From JBDIAR01 sp039812545 (lineage in GTDB: Bacteria > Actinomycetota > Actinomycetes > Actinomycetales > Dermatophilaceae): a stretch of DNA of 18,399 bases. The notes beneath the pieces are model-generated. The model was not told where the DNA came from and ran no database searches. It was given only the letters and a program-made list of their open reading frames with translations. A program made the translations under genes and the position numbers. Of the stretch, positions 1-5,252 are shown piece by piece (position 1 is the stretch's first letter; each line of letters opens with the position of its first letter). The stretch covers positions 1-18,399 of the forward strand of contig JBDIAR010000055.1 of assembly GCA_039812545.1 (NCBI GenBank), read 5' to 3'.

Positions 1-39
1 GTTTCGTTCGTCGGTTTCGTTCGTCGGTTTCGTGCGCCG
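1..39. repeat. 13-bp short tandem repeat 3' of fabG
   Basis: Two exact copies of GTTTCGTTCGTCG (1-13 and 14-26) are followed by a degenerate third copy starting GTTTCGTGCGCCG. The related string GTTTCGTCGG recurs at 54-63, immediately before the fabG stop codon. The repeat lies in the gap downstream of fabG, where an enoyl-ACP reductase gene would be expected beyond the left edge. No ORF of the expected family crosses it. The copy number may continue past the window edge. Confidence 0.8.
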
Positions 40-63
40 TTGCGGTTCGGCGGGTTTCGTCGG

Positions 64-780
64 TCAGTGACCCATGCCCAGGCCGCCGTCGACCGGGATC
101 ACGGCGCCGTTGACGTAGCCGGCCTCCCGGGATGCGAGGAAGGCGACCGCGTGCGCGACCTCGTCGGCCGTGCCGAACCGGGCGGCGGGGATGGCTCCGA
201 GGTAGGCGTCCTTGCGGTCCTGCGGCAGGACGGCCGTCATGTCGGTGTCCACGAAGCCCGGAGCGACGACATTGGCGGTGATCCCCCGGCCACCGAGTTC
301 GCGGGCCACCGACCGGGCCAGACCGATCAGGCCGGCCTTGCTCGCCGCGTAACTGGCCTGCCCCGGCGAGCCATACAGCCCGACAACACTGGAGATCAAC
401 ACGATTCGCCCATAGCGCTTGCGGATCATGCCGGTGGCGGCACGCCGGACACAGCGGAAAGCACCCGTGAGATTGGTGTCCACGACCCGGGAGAAGTCCT
501 CGTCCGGCATACGCATCAGGAGTTGGTCGTCGGTGATGCCGGCGTTGGCGACCAGGACCTCCACGGGCCCGTCCAGGATTTCCTCGGCCGCCGTGAAGGC
601 GGCGTCCACCGACGCTTTGTCGGTCACCTCGGCGGGCACCGCCGTCAGTCCGTCCGGCGCCTGGCCGGATCGGCAGGTGACCACGACCTGGTCGCCGCGC
701 TGCTGAAGCGTTCGGGCGATGGCCAGCCCGATCCCCCGATTGCCCCCGGTGACCAGGACTCGGCTCGGCGCCTGCGGCAT
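64..780 (-). CDS. fabG: 3-oxoacyl-ACP reductase FabG (MabA-like)
   Basis: This is an NADPH-dependent short-chain dehydrogenase that reduces 3-ketoacyl-ACP in type II fatty-acid synthesis in the cytoplasm. The 238-residue protein shows the TGGNRGIG cofactor loop (residues 11-18), NAG at 79-81, and the catalytic set Ser131, Tyr144 and Lys148 in the YxxxK arrangement. The C-terminus VIPVDGGLGMGH closely resembles mycobacterial MabA/FabG1, which is usually followed by inhA/fabI; that gene would lie off the left edge. I chose the ATG at 780 because AGGAG-AGG sits just upstream and the protein then begins a few residues before the first beta strand. An in-frame upstream extension to 843 adds low-complexity Arg-rich sequence without family support. 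A copy of the GGCATAC motif spans the start codon itself. Assignment as FabG is firm; the exact chain-length role is inferred. Confidence 0.95.
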   Translation of the reverse strand: MPQAPSRVLVTGGNRGIGLAIARTLQQRGDQVVVTCRSGQAPDGLTAVPAEVTDKASVDAAFTAAEEILDGPVEVLVANAGITDDQLLMRMPDEDFSRVVDTNLTGAFRCVRRAATGMIRKRYGRIVLISSVVGLYGSPGQASYAASKAGLIGLARSVARELGGRGITANVVAPGFVDTDMTAVLPQDRKDAYLGAIPAARFGTADEVAHAVAFLASREAGYVNGAVIPVDGGLGMGH

Positions 781-817
781 ACCTCTCCTCTCGATGCGGC
801 AGGCCGACCTGCGCCGG

Positions 818-825
818 TATGCCGG
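818..825. other. GGTATGCC copy of the dispersed 7-mer, intergenic
   Basis: This is one of about 30 copies of GGCATAC/GTATGCC in the window and one of the few outside coding sequence. It lies between fabG and its probable promoter region. See the findings for the full list and interpretation. Confidence 0.7.
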
Positions 826-831
826 TTGTGA

Positions 832-841
832 CGTACGTCTC
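832..841. promoter_or_regulatory. Palindrome GACGTACGTC upstream of fabG
   Basis: This is a perfect 10-bp palindrome. Flanking GTGA and TCAC extend it into a near-palindrome from 830 to about 845. It sits 52 bp upstream of the fabG start in the divergent spacer. The position and symmetry suit a TetR-type repressor site for the fatty-acid gene, but I recognise no named operator consensus. The role is inferred. Confidence 0.4.
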
Positions 842-864
842 ACTCGACCGCCAAGCTATCCCCT

Positions 865-878
865 ACCGGCCGGTAGCC
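865..878. promoter_or_regulatory. 14-bp perfect palindrome CTACCGGCCGGTAG
   Basis: This is a perfect inverted repeat with no loop, in the middle of the 192-bp spacer between divergent fabG and the DUF3099-like gene. It could be a dimeric repressor operator serving either gene. GC-rich palindromes also arise by chance at this composition, though 14 bp is long. No RNA-hairpin role is likely because there is no loop. Confidence 0.4.
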
Positions 879-972
879 CGACATGCCACGACGGGCCCCT
901 TGCCCGCGGGCGTATCGTGGAGTGGTGCTGCACCTGCATCGGCGCCATGTCGAGCAATCCGAGGTTCACACC

Positions 973-1272
973 GTGACCACCGCGGCCACGGCGGTGCACG
1001 ACGACGCGGACGTGCGGCTCAAGAGGTACCTCATCGCCATGGGGATCCGCACCCTGTGCTTCATCCTCGGCGTCGTCACGATCGCCGGGCTGCACTGGGT
1101 GTGGGGCTGGCTCTTCGTCCCCGCGGCCGTCGTCCTGCCCTATCTGGCCGTCGTCGGCGCCAACGCCCACGAGCCGCGCCGCCCCGGCACGATCGCCTGG
1201 TTCGACCCGACGACGGACACCATGAAACAACTCCCGGACCGGCCCTACCGGGACGACCGTCTCGAGGGGTAA
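973..1272 (+). CDS. Small two-helix membrane protein, DUF3099-like
   Basis: The roughly 99-residue protein has a short polar N-terminus and then two hydrophobic segments (about 23-42 and 46-62). It ends in a polar tail rich in Pro, Arg and Asp (PGTIAWFDPTTDTMKQLPD). The layout and tail resemble DUF3099, an uncharacterised actinobacterial membrane family often found near fabG and moaA. No enzymatic residues are visible. I chose GTG 973 because GAGG lies 8 nt upstream; in-frame GTGs at 922/925 and an ATG at 883 are alternatives. It is convergent with moaA, with only 20 bp between stop codons. Function unknown. Confidence 0.7.
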   Translation: MTTAATAVHDDADVRLKRYLIAMGIRTLCFILGVVTIAGLHWVWGWLFVPAAVVLPYLAVVGANAHEPRRPGTIAWFDPTTDTMKQLPDRPYRDDRLEG

Positions 1273-1276
1273 GTGC

Positions 1277-1292
1277 CCCGCCGCCCGGCGGG
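1277..1292. terminator. GC hairpin between convergent DUF3099-like gene and moaA
   Basis: CCCGCC (1277-1282), loop GCCC, then GGCGGG (1287-1292) form a perfect 6-bp stem exactly in the 20-bp gap between two convergent stop codons. No T-tract follows on either strand, so this would be a weak or factor-assisted bidirectional terminator. Chance GC symmetry is possible. Confidence 0.4.
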
Positions 1293-2333
1293 TCAGCCGC
1301 CGATGGCGGACATCGGCCGATCGGGTTGGTGGAACCCGGGGGTGCCGATGCCATGACCGGGGAGCTTGCGCCACATCTCGCCGCGGATGAGACCGGCGAG
1401 TTCGTCGTCACCGGCCCCGGCCCGCAACAGGCCGCGCAGATCGGTTTCGGCCCGCGAGAACAGGCAGTTGCGGACCTGGCCGTCGGCGGTCAACCGCACC
1501 CGGTCACACGCCCCGCAGAACGGGGCCGTCACGCTGGCCACGATCCCCACCGTCGCCGGACCGCCGTCGACGAGGAAGAGTTCGGCCGGCGCGGACCCGC
1601 GAGATCCGTCGGCCACCGGCGACAGCTCGAATCGGCTGGCCAGCGTGGCCCGCAATTGTTCGGCGGTCACCATCGCCTCACGGTGCCAGCCGTGCTGGGC
1701 GTCCAGCGGCATCTGCTCGATGAACCGGAGGTGGTAACCGTGCTCGATACTCCACGCCAGCAGCTCACAGACCTGGTGGTCGTTGATCCCGGGCATCGCG
1801 ACCGCGTTGACCTTGACCGGGGCCAGGCCGGCGGCCGCGGCGGCGGCGAGTCCGGCCAGGACGTCGTCGATCCGGTCGCGCCGGGTCAGTTCGGCGAAGG
1901 TGGCGCGGTCGACGGTGTCCAGCGAGACGTTGACCCGGTCCAGCCCGGCCGCCGCCAGGGGTGCGGCGAGTTCGGCCAGGCCGACGCCATTGGTCGTCAT
2001 CGCGATCGACGGGCGAGGGCTCAGGGCCGCGATCGACTCAACGACCCGCACGAGCCCGGGACGCAGCAGCGGCTCCCCGCCGGTGAGCCGCACCTGGGTG
2101 ACCCCGAGTCCGACGAACACGCCCACCAGCCGGACCAATTCGTCGTCGGTCAGCAGCTCGGCCCGAGGCAGCCAGGGCAACCCGGCCTCCGGCATACAGT
2201 AGGAGCACCGCAGATTGCATCGGTCGGTCAGCGAGACCCGCAGATCGGTCGCCACTCGACCGAGCTGGTCCACCAGGCCCGGCTGGTCCCCCCGCGGCGC
2301 GGGCCGCGGCCGGGGTGTGGACAGCCGATGCAT
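1293..2333 (-). CDS. moaA: GTP 3',8-cyclase MoaA
   Basis: This radical-SAM enzyme converts GTP to the cyclic precursor of pyranopterin, the first step of molybdenum cofactor synthesis, acting with MoaC. The 346-residue protein has the SAM-cluster motif CNLRCSYC (Cys39, Cys43, Cys46). The second-cluster cysteines are Cys273, Cys276 and Cys290 in the CxxC-x13-C spacing. The C-terminal Gly-Gly (SAIGG) is conserved in MoaA and needed for catalysis in characterised members. The ATG at 2333 is preceded by TAAGGT ending 7 nt upstream, which reads as a -10 box for a leaderless mRNA; AAGG in the same string could also act as a weak Shine-Dalgarno. The start is divergent from SURF1. As an Fe-S protein it is a plausible client of the suf operon in this window. 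Confidence 0.95.
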   Translation of the reverse strand: MHRLSTPRPRPAPRGDQPGLVDQLGRVATDLRVSLTDRCNLRCSYCMPEAGLPWLPRAELLTDDELVRLVGVFVGLGVTQVRLTGGEPLLRPGLVRVVESIAALSPRPSIAMTTNGVGLAELAAPLAAAGLDRVNVSLDTVDRATFAELTRRDRIDDVLAGLAAAAAAGLAPVKVNAVAMPGINDHQVCELLAWSIEHGYHLRFIEQMPLDAQHGWHREAMVTAEQLRATLASRFELSPVADGSRGSAPAELFLVDGGPATVGIVASVTAPFCGACDRVRLTADGQVRNCLFSRAETDLRGLLRAGAGDDELAGLIRGEMWRKLPGHGIGTPGFHQPDRPMSAIGG

Positions 2334-2340
2334 GAGGGCT

Positions 2341-2346
2341 ACCTTA
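2341..2346 (-). promoter_or_regulatory. -10-like TAAGGT, 7 nt before the moaA start
   Basis: Read on the minus strand, TAAGGT fits the actinobacterial TANNNT -10 pattern. It is followed by AGCCCTC and then ATG, so transcription would start at or next to the start codon. No convincing -35 is visible. Confidence 0.4.
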
Positions 2347-2391
2347 AGCCAGTCCACGCATGCCTCGAAGCCGGACGCTCTGGAAGCCGGA

Positions 2392-2397
2392 TACGGT
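2392..2397 (+). promoter_or_regulatory. -10-like TACGGT, 6 nt before the SURF1 start
   Basis: TACGGT is followed by TGGTTC and then GTG at 2404. No Shine-Dalgarno sequence lies at the usual distance, so a leaderless transcript is the simplest reading. The same TACGGT at the same 6-nt distance precedes the crotonase gene at 4012. Confidence 0.4.
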
Positions 2398-2403
2398 TGG
2401 TTC

Positions 2404-3207
2404 GTGCTGCGCACCCTGCTGACCCGCCGATGGCTCGGTGGTCTGGCGCTCGCCCTGGCTTTTTCGGTCGCCTGCTTGTTCCTGGGACGTTGGCAGTACG
2501 GCAAACACCTGGCCCACCTGACGATGGCCGACGCCGTCACGACGCACTACGCCGCCGCACCGGTCCGCCTCGACCAGGCGTTGGCCGGTCCCGCGGCCGC
2601 CCTGACCGCACCGCAGGAGTGGACCAGGGTCAGCGTGACCGGGCGGTATGCCGTCGATGCCGAGTTGTTCGTCCGCAACCGCCCGCTGGAGGGGACGTAC
2701 GGTTTCGAGGTGGTCGTCCCCCTGCAGACGGCCGGCGGCGTGCTATTCGTCGATCGGGGCTGGGTGCCCTTCGGGGAGACCGCCGCCAGCATCCCGAAAG
2801 CACCCGACCCGCCCGCCGGCGAGGTCACGGTGACCGGCTGGTTGCGCTCCCCGGAGCCAGATCTGGGTCGGGACCTGCCGGCCGGTCAGTTGGCGAGCAT
2901 CAATGTCGACGAGGCGAGTGCGGCGACCGGTTTGCAGCCGGCATACCAGGCGTATCTGGTGCTCGATCAGGAGAGTCCCCGCGCCGCCGGCCGGCCGACC
3001 CCGCTGGCCAAACCGGACACCGACCTCGGGCCGCACCAGGCGTATGCCATCCAATGGTGGGCCGCGATGCTGGCCGCGCCGCTGTTCGTCTTCTTCGGGG
3101 TGCGCGCCGAGACCCGGCGCGAGCGGCTGCTCGGTGGCGGTGCCGAGCGGGTCGGCGCCGTCGCCCCACCCAAGAAGGTCCGGATCTGGGACGAGGAAGA
3201 CGGCTGA
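2404..3207 (+). CDS. SURF1-family cytochrome oxidase assembly protein
   Basis: The 267-residue membrane protein has the SURF1 architecture. An N-terminal transmembrane helix (about 11-27) leads into the family signature GRWQYGKH. A large extracytoplasmic domain follows, then a second helix (about 217-233, AIQWWAAMLAAPLFVFFGV) and a charged cytoplasmic tail. SURF1 proteins help build the heme a3/CuB centre of aa3-type cytochrome c oxidase. GTG 2404 is chosen because it directly precedes the membrane helix; upstream in-frame ATGs (2215, 2332) would add sequence overlapping moaA on the opposite strand. It is divergent from moaA across a 70-bp spacer and convergent with the crotonase gene across 28 bp. 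Confidence 0.9.
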   Translation: MLRTLLTRRWLGGLALALAFSVACLFLGRWQYGKHLAHLTMADAVTTHYAAAPVRLDQALAGPAAALTAPQEWTRVSVTGRYAVDAELFVRNRPLEGTYGFEVVVPLQTAGGVLFVDRGWVPFGETAASIPKAPDPPAGEVTVTGWLRSPEPDLGRDLPAGQLASINVDEASAATGLQPAYQAYLVLDQESPRAAGRPTPLAKPDTDLGPHQAYAIQWWAAMLAAPLFVFFGVRAETRRERLLGGGAERVGAVAPPKKVRIWDEEDG

Positions 3208-3211
3208 TCGG

Positions 3212-3238
3212 TCAGTCCGTCGGTCAGTCCGTCGGTCA
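3212..3238. repeat. 12-bp tandem repeat giving three in-frame TGA stops
   Basis: On the minus strand the unit TGACCGACGGAC occurs twice and is followed downstream by TGACCGA. It begins at the stop codon of the crotonase gene. Because the period is 12, the three TGA codons (complements at 3236, 3224 and 3212) are all in frame. The repeat fills the 28-bp gap between convergent SURF1 and the crotonase gene. Confidence 0.8.
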
Positions 3239-4012
3239 GGCCTGGGCCGCCGCCAGAGCGGCCAACAAACCTGCCTGGGTATGCCGTTCGCGCCTGATCT
3301 GGTCCTCGTAGGAGGCGTCGACCGCCGCCGCCAGAAGAGGTTTCATGGCGCTCACCGAGCTCGCGGGGAGGGTCAGCAACTGGTGCACGAGCCGGCCGAC
3401 CGCCTTGTCGAGTCCGTCGGCGGGGGCCACGACGGTGGCCAGGCCGAGGTCCTTGGCCTCCTGCGCCCCCACGAAACGGCCGGTCGCACAGATGTCGAGC
3501 GCTCTGGCATACCCGACGAGGTGGACGAGCGGCCAGGTGCCGGCCAGGTCCGGGACGAGCCCGAGCGAGACCTCCTTCATCGCGAACTTCACATCCTCGG
3601 TGACGACGCGCAGGTCGGCGCCGAGCGCCAATTGGAAACCGGCCCCGATGGCATACCCCTGCACCGCGGCGATCACGATCGCCGGGCACTGCCGCCAACA
3701 GCTGAAACCCTGCTGCATGACGGCGATGTCGTCGGCGACCGCCTGCTGACCGTCGCTGAGGACGCGGGAAAGGATGTCCGGTTCGCCCGGGATTCCGCCG
3801 AGCTTGAACATGGCGACGTCCAGACCGGCGGAGAAGGTGTCGCCGGCACCGCGCAGAACGACGATCCTGGTCTCCTCCGGCAGGTCGCGGCTCAGCTCGG
3901 CCAGCGCGGCCCACATGCTGGGTACCTGCGCATTGCGGGCCTGCGGACGGTTGAGGGTGATGGTGCGGACGGGGCCGTCGTCGGCCACCAGCAGATACGG
4001 GTGCGGCGTCAC
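3236..4012 (-). CDS. Enoyl-CoA hydratase/isomerase (crotonase) family protein
   Basis: The 258-residue crotonase-fold protein has the two oxyanion-hole segments FSAGLD (60-65) and GYAIGAG (119-125). The acid positions resemble dienoyl-CoA isomerase (ECH1): Glu147 and Asp155, eight residues apart in KEVSLGLVPDLAGT. The position that carries the first carboxylate (Glu or Asp) in characterised hydratases and isomerases is Gln127 (GAGFQLAL). Substrate and reaction are therefore uncertain; an isomerase-like or divergent role is as likely as simple hydration. The start GTG 4012 directly abuts AGGAGG with zero spacing, which is wrong for a ribosome site, but TACGGT lies 6 nt upstream as for a leaderless mRNA. 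The neighbour order (echA next to an ABC-F gene) parallels M. tuberculosis echA12-Rv1473. Confidence 0.88.
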   Translation of the reverse strand: MTPHPYLLVADDGPVRTITLNRPQARNAQVPSMWAALAELSRDLPEETRIVVLRGAGDTFSAGLDVAMFKLGGIPGEPDILSRVLSDGQQAVADDIAVMQQGFSCWRQCPAIVIAAVQGYAIGAGFQLALGADLRVVTEDVKFAMKEVSLGLVPDLAGTWPLVHLVGYARALDICATGRFVGAQEAKDLGLATVVAPADGLDKAVGRLVHQLLTLPASSVSAMKPLLAAAVDASYEDQIRRERHTQAGLLAALAAAQA

Positions 4013-4018
4013 CCTCCT

Positions 4019-4024
4019 ACCGTA
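4019..4024 (-). promoter_or_regulatory. -10-like TACGGT, 6 nt before the crotonase start
   Basis: On the minus strand TACGGT is followed by AGGAGG and then GTG. If transcription starts at the GTG, the AGGAGG is not in the mRNA. If it starts further upstream, the Shine-Dalgarno is badly placed. This supports a leaderless reading, or a wrongly placed start. Confidence 0.4.
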
Positions 4025-4059
4025 GGCCGATTCCGCCCCGGCGTTGTGCCGTGCGGCGA

Positions 4060-5076
4060 TCAGCTCGCCGCGTCCTCGCGCGCGCAGCCGCACGACGACC
4101 GGATGACCAGGTCCGCCTGGAGGCGGATGGTGCGGTAGGGCGTGATCGGCTGGTTCAGCCGGCGGACCAACAGGTCGACCGCCCGGGCTCCGAGTTGGGC
4201 GAGCGGTTGGGCCACAACCGTCAGATAGGGAGCGAGGAAGGCCGCCCACGGGAAGTCGTCGAAGGCGGCGAGGGCGATATCGCCCGGGATGGACTTCCGT
4301 TTCGCGCCGAGCGCGGCCAGCACACCGACGGTGATCGAGTTGTTCGCGGAGAACACCGCCGTCGGCGGGTTCGGTCGGGACAGGAGTTCCAGCATCCCCA
4401 GCCGACCGCCGTCGGTGGAGGAGCAGCCGGCCACGACGAGACCGGGGTCGATGGGCAGCCCCAGGCGCCGATGGGCGAGCACATAGCCCTCGATCCGCTC
4501 CACCGTGGTGGACAGTCCGTCCAAGCCGGCGACCATGCCGATGCGGGTATGCCCGTGCTGCGCGAGATGTTCGACGGCCTGCGCGGCGGCCTCGGTGTTG
4601 TGGACCCCGACCTGATCGAGGCGGATGGGGTCGAGGCGGTCGATCAAGACCGTGGGGATGGGCCGCTCACGCAAGAGCGGGAGGACCTGCCCGCGCCAGC
4701 CGGCGCTCGGGGCCAGGATCAGACCGTCGACATGGTGGGCCAGCAACTTGGCGACGACGCGCGCTTCGTGTCGCGGGTCGTCGTGGGTGTCGACCATGAT
4801 CAGGTCGAGACCGGCGCGGATGGCGGCTTCCTCTATCCCCGAGACGACGTCGATCCAGTACGGGTTGGACGCGACGGTGATGGCCAGTCCGACGCTGCGG
4901 TTGGAGCCGGCCCCCAGCGAGCGCGCGATCGGTTGATGCTGGTAGCCGAGTTCCTCCATCGCCTGGACGACGGCCGCCCGGGTCACCTCCGACACCGGGC
5001 GAGTCCCGTTGACGATGTGTGACACCGTCGAGATGGAGACACCCGCCCGGCGCGCCACCTCGGTCATAGTTGCCAT
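4060..5076 (-). CDS. LacI-family transcriptional regulator
   Basis: The 338-residue DNA-binding repressor has an N-terminal helix-turn-helix (about residues 4-25, TEVARRAGVSISTVSHIVNG). The hinge helix around GYQHQPIARSLG follows, then a periplasmic-binding-protein-like effector domain. This family usually senses a sugar or related metabolite and dimerises. No sugar-transport or catabolic gene is adjacent, so the effector and regulon cannot be read from context. The upstream region has a possible promoter whose -35 lies inside an inverted repeat, plus a second palindrome, so autoregulation is likely. ATG 5076 lacks a Shine-Dalgarno sequence but lies 6 nt after a -10-like CATGAT. An ATG three codons in (5067) is the alternative. 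The C-terminus has a Cys-x-Cys pair (SSCGCARE) of unknown meaning. Confidence 0.93.
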   Translation of the reverse strand: MATMTEVARRAGVSISTVSHIVNGTRPVSEVTRAAVVQAMEELGYQHQPIARSLGAGSNRSVGLAITVASNPYWIDVVSGIEEAAIRAGLDLIMVDTHDDPRHEARVVAKLLAHHVDGLILAPSAGWRGQVLPLLRERPIPTVLIDRLDPIRLDQVGVHNTEAAAQAVEHLAQHGHTRIGMVAGLDGLSTTVERIEGYVLAHRRLGLPIDPGLVVAGCSSTDGGRLGMLELLSRPNPPTAVFSANNSITVGVLAALGAKRKSIPGDIALAAFDDFPWAAFLAPYLTVVAQPLAQLGARAVDLLVRRLNQPITPYRTIRLQADLVIRSSCGCAREDAAS

Positions 5077-5082
5077 GCGCGG

Positions 5083-5111
5083 ATCATGACCTTTGCGAAA
5101 AGCGCTCGCAA
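5083..5111 (-). promoter_or_regulatory. lacI-family gene promoter overlapping an inverted repeat
   Basis: On the minus strand TTGCGA (5111-5106), a 17-nt spacer and CATGAT (5088-5083) give a plausible -35/-10 pair. The start codon follows 6 nt later. The -35 hexamer is one arm of the inverted repeat TTGCGA-N7-TCGCAA (5093-5111), so a repressor bound there would block polymerase. Confidence 0.5.
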
Positions 5112-5113
5112 GT

Positions 5114-5125
5114 CTTTGCGCAAAG
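5114..5125. promoter_or_regulatory. LacI-type operator palindrome CTTTGCGCAAAG
   Basis: This perfect 12-bp palindrome has the central CG typical of LacI/GalR-family operators. It lies just upstream of the inferred -35 of the lacI-family gene and 3 bp from the inverted repeat TTGCGA-N7-TCGCAA. The two sites share TTGCG half-sites, which suggests paired operators for the same regulator. Confidence 0.6.
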
Positions 5126-5175
5126 GAATCTCGACTCCGTTCCGCGCCTTTAGTTTGATCATGTCCACCTCATCC

Positions 5176-5224
5176 GATTGGAGGTAATTGCGGCCGCTTG
5201 TGAATACCGCGATTACCTCCAATC
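5176..5224. terminator. 18-bp stem hairpin after the ABC-F gene
   Basis: GATTGGAGGTAATTGCGG (5176-5193) pairs with CCGCGATTACCTCCAATC (5207-5224). There is a single T/G mismatch, and the loop is 13 nt. It starts 25 bp beyond the ABC-F stop codon, so terminator is the default call, but no T-tract follows on either strand and both arms are less GC-rich than the surroundings. The arms contain GGAGGT and ACCTCC, a Shine-Dalgarno string and its complement. A small mobile or repeated palindromic element is an alternative. Confidence 0.5.
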
Positions 5225-5252
5225 AGGGGGTTCAGGGGGTTCAGGGGGTTCA
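5223..5252. repeat. 9-bp tandem repeat giving four in-frame TGA stops
   Basis: On the minus strand the sequence reads TGA ACC CCC three times and then TGA. The complements of the TGA codons start at 5250, 5241, 5232 and 5223. The first is the ABC-F stop codon and all four are in frame. The last overlaps the foot of the long hairpin. Confidence 0.85.

Noticed and set aside
1..39. CRISPR-like array
   Set aside because: Repeats are 13 bp, directly adjacent with no spacers, and lack cas genes nearby. It is an ordinary short tandem repeat.
819..3311. Very long plus-strand open frame (about 830 residues)
   Set aside because: It runs antisense to moaA and through SURF1 in another frame, has low-complexity Arg/Gly/Pro content, and matches no family. 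It is a high-GC artefact.
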